Position numbers and translations under genes: made by a program
Assembly (NCBI GenBank): GCA_002329395.1
Contig: DCTQ01000012.1
Coordinates: 161 to 9,263, forward strand
DNA length: 9,103 bases
Source: Candidatus Avelusimicrobium alvi
GTDB lineage: Bacteria > Elusimicrobiota > Elusimicrobia > Elusimicrobiales > Elusimicrobiaceae
Reading direction: 5' to 3'
In this document: positions 1 to 6,395 of the stretch, in pieces
Layout: every line of letters begins with the position of its first letter
Position numbering within the stretch: the stretch's first letter is position 1
Notes under the pieces: generated by a model
The model's input: the letters and a program-made list of their open reading frames with translations, nothing else
What the model was told of the DNA's origin: nothing
Databases searched by the model: none

Positions 1-648
1 TTAAAGACGAAAGTGCGGTGTGTAGCGTCGGAAGCGACGGCGTGCACGTCTTCTAAAGGGACGTGGGACGACACGGACTGCAGCTGCACTTGTCCGAGCA
101 ATATGATTTTAAAGAACGGGAAATGCATAGGCAAGTTCAGCCCGAAAGTGATAGACGTGGGCGTGCTGGTGGACTGCCACTACTGTCCGGGTGATTTTGA
201 CGGCCGCAAAAAATGCGGTACCGCCGGCGCGGATCCTACACATTGCTACTATGGCGGAGATTTTGACCCTCAGCAAGGCTGTTGCAGAGCGTGCTCCGGC
301 ATTGGTGTAAATTCCTATACGTTTTATCAGGGTGGCTCCTTAAAGCTGAGTCCTAAAGAGGGAAGCGCGTCCGCGCGGTGGCTGTGGTGGGAAGGCGGCA
401 AGCTTATCGGCGGCCAAATGTACCGATATTCCGGCGGATCTATGCCTAACTGCTATGGAAGTGATTATCAGGCTTTGTGTGATAATAATTGCACGGCGGG
501 GGCTTCTTCCTGCTCGTATAAGTGTTTGATTTCCAAGACGGATTCGGGCTGTTCAAACGGGACATACAGTTATTCGGGAGGAGCGTGTAATAAGTCTTGC
601 AACAACGCTTCCGGTACGGGCAAGGTGCTTACCTGCGTAAGCCAGTAA
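1..648 (+). CDS. Cysteine-rich, probably exported protein of unknown function (5' end outside window)
   Basis: The frame is open from base 1 to the TAA at 646-648. A GTG at 13 could be read as a start, but it has no ribosome binding site and the frame continues upstream, so I treat the gene as 5'-truncated. I count 22 cysteines in the ~211 visible residues, many in close pairs or triplets (CSCTC near the N-terminal end, CHYC, CCRAC). They are mixed with Gly, Ser, Asn and Tyr, as in disulfide-rich extracytoplasmic proteins. A segment reading CPSNMILKNGKC resembles the short Cys loops of EGF-like or TIL-like modules. The middle holds a WLWW aromatic patch. No catalytic motif, membrane segment or signal peptide is visible; any signal peptide would be upstream. 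I do not recognise the family. Surface, pilin-associated or envelope functions are possible but unproven. A terminator follows, so it is the last gene of its unit. Confidence 0.75.
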   Translation, partial: LKTKVRCVASEATACTSSKGTWDDTDCSCTCPSNMILKNGKCIGKFSPKVIDVGVLVDCHYCPGDFDGRKKCGTAGADPTHCYYGGDFDPQQGCCRACSGIGVNSYTFYQGGSLKLSPKEGSASARWLWWEGGKLIGGQMYRYSGGSMPNCYGSDYQALCDNNCTAGASSCSYKCLISKTDSGCSNGTYSYSGGACNKSCNNASGTGKVLTCVSQ

Positions 649-666
649 ACGTTGTATTTTTCACTC

Positions 667-696
667 TCCCGGTTCTTTTGGGGAACCGGGATTTTT
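667..696 (+). terminator. Intrinsic terminator of the cysteine-rich gene
   Basis: An 8-bp perfect stem, CCCGGTTC (668-675) with GAACCGGG (683-690), has a 7-base loop, can gain a T-A pair at 667/691, and is followed by TTTTT (692-696). It starts about 20 bases after the stop codon. It separates the left-edge gene from smpB. Confidence 0.85.
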
Positions 697-714
697 ATGG
701 CCGTGCGCGGAATT

Positions 715-723
715 TGCTATTAT
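715..723 (+). promoter_or_regulatory. Candidate extended -10 promoter for smpB
   Basis: TG (715-716), one base, then TATTAT (718-723) reads as an extended -10 element; no good -35 is visible 17 bases upstream. A promoter is needed here because a strong terminator ends at 696 and smpB begins at 731. The predicted start of transcription, 6-8 bases past the hexamer, falls at about 729-731, on or next to the start codon. An overlapping TATATA (721-726) is an alternative. Confidence 0.4.
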
Positions 724-730
724 ATAGTAT

Positions 731-1201
731 ATGACGAAGAAAGAGTCCGTTTTGGTGGTTTGCACCAACCGCAAAGCCTACCACGACTATTTTATTGAAG
801 ACACCTACGAAGCCGGCCTGGAACTTTTGGGCGCGGAAGTAAAATCCATCCGCCAGAAAGAACTGAGCCTGGAGGGGAGCTTTGTGCGCGTGGAAAACGG
901 ACAGGCCAGCGTGTACCATATGCACGTAAAACCGTATAAATTTAATTCCATGACGGAACCGGACCCGACGCGTACGCGGCGGCTGCTGCTGAATAAAAAA
1001 GAGCTGCGCAAGCTGGCCTCCAAGGCGGAGGTGAAAGGCTATTCGCTCGTGCCGGTGGAAGTGTATTTTAAAAACGGCTGGGCCAAGCTGAAACTGGGCG
1101 TGGCGAAAGGCAAGCATTTGTTTGACAAGCGCGAAACGCTTAAAAAACGCGATTTAAACCGCGAAATGGAAAAGAATTTTAAAAATAATATTCGCTTTTA
1201 A
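731..1201 (+). CDS. smpB: SsrA-binding protein SmpB
   Basis: SmpB binds tmRNA, carries it to stalled ribosomes and stands in for the missing codon-anticodon pair during trans-translation. The protein has 156 residues, normal for the family. Family blocks are visible in order: the N-terminal NRKAYHDYFIEDTYEAGLEL, then GAEVKSIRQ, a SFVRVENG segment, YHMHVKPY, the TRTRRLLLNKKEL segment, and YFKNGWAKLKLGVAKGKHLF of the OB-fold barrel. The basic C-terminal tail (KRETLKKRDLNREMEKNFKNN), disordered until it enters the mRNA channel, is complete. The ATG at 731 gives the usual N-terminus, yet no Shine-Dalgarno sequence lies upstream, and the likely promoter is so close that the mRNA may be leaderless. 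It appears to be a single-gene unit between two terminators. The tmRNA gene (ssrA) is not in this window. Confidence 0.97.
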   Translation: MTKKESVLVVCTNRKAYHDYFIEDTYEAGLELLGAEVKSIRQKELSLEGSFVRVENGQASVYHMHVKPYKFNSMTEPDPTRTRRLLLNKKELRKLASKAEVKGYSLVPVEVYFKNGWAKLKLGVAKGKHLFDKRETLKKRDLNREMEKNFKNNIRF

Positions 1202-1228
1202 AAACCCGCTTTTTTCGGCGGGTTTTTT
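1201..1228 (+). terminator. Intrinsic terminator of smpB
   Basis: AAAACCCGC (1201-1209) pairs with GCGGGTTTT (1218-1226) around an 8-base T-rich loop, with a T-run through 1228. The stem begins on the last base of the smpB stop codon. The inverted A-tract/T-tract arrangement could also act on the opposite strand. Confidence 0.85.
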
Positions 1229-1260
1229 ATATGCCGTAATTACTGAAAGGGAGGATTGCT

Positions 1261-1809
1261 ATGAAAAAAATCATTGCGGACGAAGCCGCCGTCGGGCGGA
1301 TGCTGGACCGCCTTGCGTGCGAAATTATTGAACGCCACCCCGATATGAACGAATACCGCCTGGTGGGCATTAAAACGCGCGGGGCGTTTATCGCCAAACG
1401 CCTGCAGGAAAGAATTGCGGCTGTGTGCGGCGCGCGCCCGCAGCTGGCCGAGCTGGATATTACCCTGTACCGGGACGATTTAACCCAGGTGGCGCAGGAC
1501 CCGCAGCTAAAAAGCTCCAGCCTGGGGACCGATATTGACGGAAAAACCGTCATTTTGGCCGACGACGTATTGTATACGGGCCGCACGGTGCTGTGCGCGT
1601 TAAATGCGCTGGCGTCGTTCGGGCGCGCGCGGAAAGTGGAATTTTTGACGATGGTGGACCGCGGCCATCACCAGCTGCCGCTGTGTGCGGATTTTATGGG
1701 CCGTTTTGTGCCGACCGGGGACGAGGACATCATCCACGTTCATTTAAAAGAACGCGACGGGGATGACAAAATTGTGCATAATATCGGCGGGCAAAAAGAG
1801 GCCGCATAG
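1261..1809 (+). CDS. pyrR: Bifunctional pyr operon regulator / uracil phosphoribosyltransferase PyrR
   Basis: PyrR proteins bind pyr mRNA in response to UMP/UTP to cause attenuation, and also convert uracil plus PRPP to UMP. The protein has 182 residues, normal for the family, with the phosphoribosyltransferase fold. The PRPP-binding loop VILADDVLYTGRTV lies at about residues 97-110. The PyrR-specific MVDRGHHQLPLCADFMGRFVPT block follows at about 131-152. The N-terminal LVGIKTRGAFIAKRL segment (34-48) also fits. A strong Shine-Dalgarno AAGGGAGG (1247-1254), 6 bases before the ATG, fixes the start. No pyr biosynthesis gene, uracil transporter or clear PyrR-binding site adjoins it, so it appears to act on targets elsewhere. 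The smpB terminator ends only 19 bases before the Shine-Dalgarno sequence, so its promoter must overlap the terminator or it depends on read-through. Whether it has UPRTase activity, RNA-binding activity or both cannot be told from sequence. Confidence 0.93.
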   Translation: MKKIIADEAAVGRMLDRLACEIIERHPDMNEYRLVGIKTRGAFIAKRLQERIAAVCGARPQLAELDITLYRDDLTQVAQDPQLKSSSLGTDIDGKTVILADDVLYTGRTVLCALNALASFGRARKVEFLTMVDRGHHQLPLCADFMGRFVPTGDEDIIHVHLKERDGDDKIVHNIGGQKEAA

Positions 1810-1872
1810 CGTTTTTAGACGGAGGTTTCTCCTATACAAAAAAATAATTTTAAAAAAACGCTGGATTTTTTT
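1808..1872 (+). terminator. Terminator-like structure after pyrR
   Basis: AGCGTTTTT (1808-1816) can pair with AAAAACGCT (1854-1862) over 9 bp, enclosing a small hairpin GGAG (1821-1824)/CTCC (1829-1832). A run of seven T (1866-1872) follows the outer stem by 3 bases. The outer stem is AT-rich and spans a 37-base interior, so it is much weaker than the other terminators here. It is either the pyrR terminator or chance pairing in an AT-rich spacer. Confidence 0.35.
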
Positions 1873-1895
1873 GTCGCAATATTCTAAAATATATT
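1861..1895 (+). promoter_or_regulatory. Candidate promoter region for tRNA-Leu / ftsQ
   Basis: The AT-rich stretch just before the tRNA holds two possible -10 hexamers, TAAAAT (1885-1890) and TATATT (1890-1895). No -35 with correct spacing is convincing (CTGGAT at 1861-1866 is the nearest to fit). The position makes a promoter plausible, but the exact elements are uncertain. Confidence 0.3.
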
Positions 1896-1900
1896 TACTT

Positions 1901-1984
1901 GGGCGGGTGGCGGAATTGGCAGACGCGTACGGCTCAGGACCGTATGGACGAAAGTCCTTAAGGGTTCAACTCCCTTTCCGCCCA
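1901..1984 (+). tRNA. tRNA-Leu, anticodon CAG
   Basis: This is a class II tRNA of 84 bases that folds fully. The acceptor stem is GGGCGGG (1901-1907) with TCCGCCC (1977-1983, last pair G-T) and discriminator A1984. The D-arm contains GGCGGAATTGGCAGACGC, typical of bacterial tRNA-Leu. The anticodon stem is TACGG (1928-1932)/CCGTA (1940-1944), with loop CTCAGGA and anticodon CAG at 1935-1937, reading CUG. The variable arm is GGAC-GAAA-GTCC (1946-1957). The T-arm is AAGGG-TTCAACT-CCCTT (1960-1976). CCA is not encoded; the 3' flank is TTTTG, so CCA must be added after 3' processing. ftsQ begins 22 bases downstream. Confidence 0.97.
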
Positions 1985-2006
1985 TTTTGTTTTTTGGTTG
2001 CACAGT

Positions 2007-2828
2007 ATGAAAAAGTATGACTACTATCGGCCGTCAACGTCGTCTTTAGGAAAAAAGAAGCGCGTTGCCCGCAGGAAAGGGTCATCCTTTTTTTTTAAGC
2101 TCTTTTTAGTGGCCGTTTGCCTGTTGGTTGCCGTGTGCGGCGGCTGGCTGGCGCTCTCCAAAGGCTACTATCTCCTCGTAAATTCCAAACTGACTGACTG
2201 GCACGCTAAAACGGTATCCGTTTCCGGCGTAACCGGGCTTTTAAACAAAGAAATCACCGCGTTGGCGGAACCTTACACCGGCAAATCTTTTTCCGTTAAA
2301 GACGCGGCCGCCCTGCGCGAAGGGATTGCCGGCCGTTACCCGATGCTTAAAAACGTAAGCGTCAGCCGCGGGCTGTTAAGCGGCGAGCTTAATATTTCGG
2401 CCAAACACCGCGAACCCATCGCCAAATTCGTCCTGCCCGACGACAGCGTCCGTTATATTGACAGCGACAGCACCGTCTATTCCGACCCGCACCCCGATTT
2501 GTTAAAACCCGTTCCGTTTGTGGAACTGGTCGGCGACGTGCCGGAAAAGCTCAGCCCGGAATTTATCGGCCTGGTGGAAAGCACCTTAAAACTGAATAAA
2601 GAACTGGATTTTGCGTTTTTACAGATGAATTTGAAGGAAAATACCGTCAAAATGCATATGCCCGACGGAAGCATTATTGACTTTGGCCCGGCGGCGGACT
2701 TAAAACAAAAGGCCGAACGGGCGGCGCAGATTATCGCTTTTGCGCGCGAACGCTACCCTCATCCGCAGGTGCTGGACTTCCAATTTTTCAAGCACGGCAA
2801 AGTTTTTTTAACACAGACGTCCCATTAA
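2007..2828 (+). CDS. ftsQ: Cell division protein FtsQ (DivIB/FtsQ family)
   Basis: FtsQ is a bitopic inner-membrane protein that recruits FtsB, FtsL and later divisome parts to the septum. The layout is typical: a basic cytoplasmic N-terminus (GKKKRVARRKG, residues 15-25), one membrane segment at about 28-50, and an extracytoplasmic POTRA domain at about 67-135 (from WHAKTVSVSGVTGL through YPMLKNVSVSRG and GELNISAKHREPIA). The FtsQ core follows (RYIDSDSTVYSD at 149-160, then FVELVGD), ending in a predicted strand/helix region. The length of 273 residues is normal. Sequence conservation in this family is low; topology plus position before ftsA and ftsZ make the call. I chose ATG 2007. A TTG at 1998 would add three residues. 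Neither has a Shine-Dalgarno sequence; the leader is T-rich. The upstream neighbour is a tRNA gene rather than the usual murB or ddl, so the rest of the dcw cluster lies elsewhere. Confidence 0.9.
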   Translation: MKKYDYYRPSTSSLGKKKRVARRKGSSFFFKLFLVAVCLLVAVCGGWLALSKGYYLLVNSKLTDWHAKTVSVSGVTGLLNKEITALAEPYTGKSFSVKDAAALREGIAGRYPMLKNVSVSRGLLSGELNISAKHREPIAKFVLPDDSVRYIDSDSTVYSDPHPDLLKPVPFVELVGDVPEKLSPEFIGLVESTLKLNKELDFAFLQMNLKENTVKMHMPDGSIIDFGPAADLKQKAERAAQIIAFARERYPHPQVLDFQFFKHGKVFLTQTSH

Positions 2829-2838
2829 GTTTTATAAT
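2808..2838 (+). promoter_or_regulatory. Candidate promoter for ftsA-ftsZ
   Basis: A perfect TATAAT (2833-2838) lies just after the ftsQ stop codon, with TTAACA (2808-2813) as a -35. The spacer is 19 bases, longer than ideal. Transcription would start near 2845, about 26 bases before ftsA. It would let ftsA and ftsZ be made in excess of ftsQ, as is common for division genes. Confidence 0.45.
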
Positions 2839-2870
2839 AGAAGTTAAGGTATATTTTTTAGGTGGTTCTT

Positions 2871-4121
2871 ATGGCTAAAACGAATATCATTGCAGGCTTG
2901 GATATCGGCAGCGGCAAAATGACGTGCATCGCCGCCGCGCACGATTTTGAAACAAATACGCTTAAAGTGCTGGCGGGGCGCAGCGTCCCGTGCAAAGGTT
3001 TAAAGGGCGGTATGGTGTCCGACATTCGGGAAACGTCCGCCGCCGTAACGCATATTTTAGGCAGCATTGAACGCGAATGCAACCAGGACATCGGCAGTCT
3101 GTTCGTCGGCGTGCGCGGGGCGCATTTGGAATCTTTTTCCAACCACGGCACGTATAATATTTCGCGCCTGGACAAGGAAATCACCCAGTCCGACATGGCG
3201 CTCGCCATTGAAAACGCCAAAGCGATGCCGATTAAAAACGACAACGAAATCGTCAACGTCATCACCCAGGGGTACGCCATTGACAAGCAAAAAGGCATTA
3301 CCAACCCGGAGGGGATGGAAGGCTCGCTTTTGGAAGTGGACGTACACATTACCACGGGTTCTTCCACGCATTTAAACAATTTGGCCAAAGCCATCCAGCG
3401 CCCCGGCTATAAAATTGACGGCACTTTTTACGGACTCGTGCCCCTGGCCGACACCGTGCTGACGCAGGAAGAAAAAGAAATCGGCGCGATGATTTTGGAT
3501 TTGGGCGGGGAGACGATGTCCGTCGGCATTTACATTGACGGCATTTTGAAATTCTCGCGCGATATTCCCTACGGCTGCGATTTAATCACCAGCGACCTTT
3601 CCCGCCTCTTGCACACCAGCCGCCAAAACGCCAAGGAAATCAAAGAAAAATACGGCGTGTCTTTTCCCACTTTTTTGGATGAAGAGGGCGAAATCCCCGT
3701 GCCGTCTTTGGACGGGCGCAGCAAGCACAACATTAAAAAAAGCTATGTGCTGGACATCATCCAGCCCCGCGTGGAAGAATTAATTGAACAGGTGGGCCGC
3801 TGTGTGGAAACGTCCGGCTACAAGAATTTTCCCGTCGTGGGCGTGGTAACGGGCGGCGGTTCGTTAATGCCGGGCATTACCGACCATTGCGTCAACATCC
3901 TGGGGCTTAAAGAGGTGCGCCGCGGCGTGGTCCAGCGCGACCTGATTACCTCGGACGACGAATTTTTTGACCCGCAGTACAGCACCGCCATGGCGCTTGC
4001 CATCTATGCTTCCGACAACTCCGGTTACGACGATTACTCCGGCGGCTCTTACGAAAAGGGCGGCTCGTTCTTCGGCAAACTGGGCAGGCTGTTTAAAGGC
4101 GTGGACATCTTCGGCGGCTGA
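2871..4121 (+). CDS. ftsA: Cell division protein FtsA
   Basis: FtsA is an actin-like ATPase that tethers FtsZ filaments to the membrane and signals to the septal synthase. Visible parts, in 416 residues: phosphate-1 loop IIAGLDIGSGKMTCIAA (6-22); the 1C/SHS2 region with VRGAHLESFSNHG (81-93); phosphate-2 AMILDLGGETMSVGIYIDG (206-224); the FSRDIPYG segment (228-235); and the adenosine motif VVGVVTGGGSLMPG (322-335). A Gly/Tyr/Ser linker leads to a C-terminal amphipathic segment FFGKLGRLFKGVDIF (400-414) that should be the membrane-targeting helix. I chose ATG 2871 because AGGTGG (2860-2865) sits 5 bases before it and MAKTNIIAGLDIG is the usual N-terminus; an in-frame GTG at 2862 lies within that binding site. 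ftsZ follows after 14 bases, so the two are almost certainly cotranscribed. Confidence 0.97.
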   Translation: MAKTNIIAGLDIGSGKMTCIAAAHDFETNTLKVLAGRSVPCKGLKGGMVSDIRETSAAVTHILGSIERECNQDIGSLFVGVRGAHLESFSNHGTYNISRLDKEITQSDMALAIENAKAMPIKNDNEIVNVITQGYAIDKQKGITNPEGMEGSLLEVDVHITTGSSTHLNNLAKAIQRPGYKIDGTFYGLVPLADTVLTQEEKEIGAMILDLGGETMSVGIYIDGILKFSRDIPYGCDLITSDLSRLLHTSRQNAKEIKEKYGVSFPTFLDEEGEIPVPSLDGRSKHNIKKSYVLDIIQPRVEELIEQVGRCVETSGYKNFPVVGVVTGGGSLMPGITDHCVNILGLKEVRRGVVQRDLITSDDEFFDPQYSTAMALAIYASDNSGYDDYSGGSYEKGGSFFGKLGRLFKGVDIFGG

Positions 4122-4135
4122 TAAACGGAGAAGCT

Positions 4136-5290
4136 ATGAAAGATTTATTTATGCCGGCCGACTTGTTTGAAACCAAGAAGGCCAAAATCAAAGTCATCGG
4201 CGTGGGCGGCGGCGGCGGAAACGCCATCAACCACATGGTAAACGCCGGGCTGAAAGACGTGGACTTTATCGCCGTCAATACCGACGCGCAGGACCTGCGC
4301 AGAAACCGCGCCCCGTACCTCGTGCAGGTGGGGGAGAAAATCACCAAAGGCCTCGGCGTGGGCGGAGACCCCGAAAAAGGCAAAAAAGCGGCCGAAGAAT
4401 CCAAAGAAAAGCTAAAACTCATCATCGGCCAGTGCGATTTGCTGTTTATCACGGCCGGGATGGGCGGCGGCACCGGTACGGGCGTGGCGCCGTATCTGGC
4501 CAAGCTCGCCAAAGAAATTTACGGGGACGACCTGCTGGTTGTGGGCGTGGTCACCCGGCCCTTTAATTTTGAAGGCTACGTGCGCGAAAAACAGGCCGAC
4601 GAAGGCATTAAAGAAATGCAGAAGCACGTAGACTCCATGATTATCGTGCCCAACGAAAAACTTTTTGCCAATATAGACCCGGAAACCTCTTCCCGGGACG
4701 CTTTCCAGATGGTGGATGAAGTGCTGCTGCAGGCGGTGAAAGGAATTTCCGAAGTAATCACCCAGCCCGGCGAAGTAAACATTGATTTTAACGACATCCG
4801 CAAAGTAATGTGTCACTCGCAAAAATCGCTCATCGGCATTGGCGAGGCCAGCGGCCCGGGGCGGCATTTGCAGGCCGTCAAAAAGGCCATTTCTTCGCCG
4901 CTTTTGGAAAGCGCGGACATCCGCGGCGCGAAAGGGTTTATCGTGCATTTTTCCGCGGAAGAAAATTTAACGCTTTTGGAACAGGGCGAGGTGATGAATC
5001 TCATCCGCCAGTATGCCAGCAACGATTCCATCATTATGTTCGGCCATTCGTACGATTCCGCTTTAAACGGAATGTTTAAGGTAACGGTAATCGCCACCGG
5101 ATTTAGCGCCGAAAAAGCCAGCGTGTTTAATGCGCGCCGGCCGCTTCCGTCCGAAATGCCGGGCGCTTCGCCCGTCAAAAAACCGTCGGCTGAAGACGTG
5201 TTTGCCTCGTTTGAGCCGCCCAAGGCGCAGGAGCCTGAGGACGCGATGATGATTCCGGCGTTTTTGCGCCGCAAGAAAAACCGGTCGTAA
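4136..5290 (+). CDS. ftsZ: Cell division protein FtsZ
   Basis: FtsZ is the tubulin-like GTPase that polymerises into the cytokinetic ring. The 384-residue protein shows the N-terminal glycine-rich IGVGGGGGNAINHM (21-34), NTDAQDL (48-54), and the tubulin signature GGGTGTG (110-116) inside ITAGMGGGTGTGVAPYLA. RPFNFEG (141-147) follows. The synergy (T7) loop NIDFNDI (215-221) keeps Asn215, Asp217 and catalytic Asp220. The C-terminal GTPase-activation domain ends in KVTVIATGF (315-323). A ~45-residue linker leads to the conserved tail peptide IPAFLRRKK (373-381), the FtsA-docking site, consistent with ftsA next door. GGAG (4127-4130), 5 bases before ATG 4136, supports that start over the ATG at 4151. 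After the T7 loop, the segment usually like SNAGTALMGIG reads CHSQKSLIGIG (226-236), an unusual variant. Confidence 0.98.
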   Translation: MKDLFMPADLFETKKAKIKVIGVGGGGGNAINHMVNAGLKDVDFIAVNTDAQDLRRNRAPYLVQVGEKITKGLGVGGDPEKGKKAAEESKEKLKLIIGQCDLLFITAGMGGGTGTGVAPYLAKLAKEIYGDDLLVVGVVTRPFNFEGYVREKQADEGIKEMQKHVDSMIIVPNEKLFANIDPETSSRDAFQMVDEVLLQAVKGISEVITQPGEVNIDFNDIRKVMCHSQKSLIGIGEASGPGRHLQAVKKAISSPLLESADIRGAKGFIVHFSAEENLTLLEQGEVMNLIRQYASNDSIIMFGHSYDSALNGMFKVTVIATGFSAEKASVFNARRPLPSEMPGASPVKKPSAEDVFASFEPPKAQEPEDAMMIPAFLRRKKNRS

Positions 5291-5302
5291 GAGGAGAACA
5301 AT

Positions 5303-6394
5303 ATGGCGGTAGGACTTCAAAGTTTATTAAGAACGGTAGTGGACAACAAAGCCAGCGGTTTGCATATCCGCGGCAACTCCAACGCCTATGTGCGTTTGAA
5401 CGGGCAGATTAAACCCATTGACGACAGTTTTGTTTCCAACGATGAAGCCAAAAAAATGGCTTACGCCTGTATGGGCGAACGCGAACGGAAAATTTTTGAA
5501 CAGTACAGCACGGTGGACTTCTCGCTGGACGCCAAGTCTTACGGCCGCTTCCGTTTTAACGTATTCCGCCAAATGGGCAAAATTTGTATGGCCATCCGCC
5601 ATATTCCGCTTAAAATCCCCACCTTTGAAGACCTCCACCTGCCCGGCGATATCCTGCGCAAAATTTCCGAAAACCGCCGCGGCCTGATTTTGGTAACGGG
5701 TATGACCGGATCGGGCAAAACCTCCACCCTGGCCGCGATGATTGACCACATCAACCAAAGCCGTGCGGGCCATATTCTGACGGTGGAAGACCCTATTGAG
5801 TTTATGCATACCGACAACCGCTGTATCGTCAGCCAGCTGGAACTGGGCGTGGACACCCCTTCTTACACGGGCGCGCTGCGCGCCGCCATGCGCCAGGACC
5901 CGGATGTGGTGCTCATCGGCGAACTGCGCGACGGCGAAGTGATGAAAGCCGCCATCGGCGCGGCGGAAACCGGGCAGCTGGTGCTGGGCACCATGCACAC
6001 CGTAAACGTAACGCAGACGCTCGCGCGCCTTGTGGACGCGTTCCCGGTGGAACAGCACGACCAGGTGCGCCTGCAGCTTTCCGAACTGGTGCGCGGTATC
6101 GTCTGCCAGCGTCTGCTGCCGACGATTAAGCCCGGTATGCGCCCGGCGCTGGAAATTCTCGTTTCCACGCCGCAGGTGCGTAAACTGATTTTGGAAAATA
6201 AACCCAGCGATTTGTACAAAATGATGCAGACCGGCGAATTCTACGGGATGAACACGTTTGACCAGTCTTTGGCCAAACTGTACAAAGAAGGGTTTATTGA
6301 TTTGGAAACGGCGCAGTCCGCCGCCACCAGCCCGGACGCCATTATGCTGGCCATCCGCGGCGTAACCGGCAGCCTTGAGGCGGTGAACGAGTAA
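5303..6394 (+). CDS. pilT: Type IV pilus retraction ATPase, PilT/PilU family
   Basis: PilT-class hexameric ATPases power pilus retraction and twitching at the cytoplasmic side of the pilus base. The protein has 363 residues, the usual length, with the N-terminal PAS-like domain (1-~110) and a RecA-like ATPase core. Visible motifs: Walker A GMTGSGKT (133-140); Asp box TVEDPIE (160-166); Walker B DPDVVLIGELRD (199-210) with Glu207; and His box LVLGTMHT (226-233) with His232, followed by the ARLVDAFP segment. The N-terminal motif usually reading ASDLHL is ASGLHI (17-22), and the C-terminal AIRNL-type motif is AIRGV (350-354). AGAGGAG (5290-5296), 6 bases before the ATG, fixes the start. It lies 12 bases after ftsZ. 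No pilB, pilC or pilin gene is in the window. The gene could equally be a PilU-type paralog; the ATPase family is certain, the exact subtype less so. Confidence 0.9.
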   Translation: MAVGLQSLLRTVVDNKASGLHIRGNSNAYVRLNGQIKPIDDSFVSNDEAKKMAYACMGERERKIFEQYSTVDFSLDAKSYGRFRFNVFRQMGKICMAIRHIPLKIPTFEDLHLPGDILRKISENRRGLILVTGMTGSGKTSTLAAMIDHINQSRAGHILTVEDPIEFMHTDNRCIVSQLELGVDTPSYTGALRAAMRQDPDVVLIGELRDGEVMKAAIGAAETGQLVLGTMHTVNVTQTLARLVDAFPVEQHDQVRLQLSELVRGIVCQRLLPTIKPGMRPALEILVSTPQVRKLILENKPSDLYKMMQTGEFYGMNTFDQSLAKLYKEGFIDLETAQSAATSPDAIMLAIRGVTGSLEAVNE

Positions 6395-6395
6395 T

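Noticed and set aside
1763..2020. 85-codon + strand frame covering the end of pyrR, the tRNA and the ftsQ start
   Set aside because: It reads straight through a complete tRNA-Leu and has no ribosome binding site; it is a chance frame.
2862..2870. GTG start for ftsA adding three residues
   Set aside because: The GTG is inside the AGGTGG ribosome binding site; ATG 2871 has correct spacing and gives the family N-terminus.
3057..5320. Several 60-180 codon frames antisense or out of frame within ftsA and ftsZ
   Set aside because: All overlap strongly supported genes, and none shows a recognisable domain or a suitable ribosome binding site.
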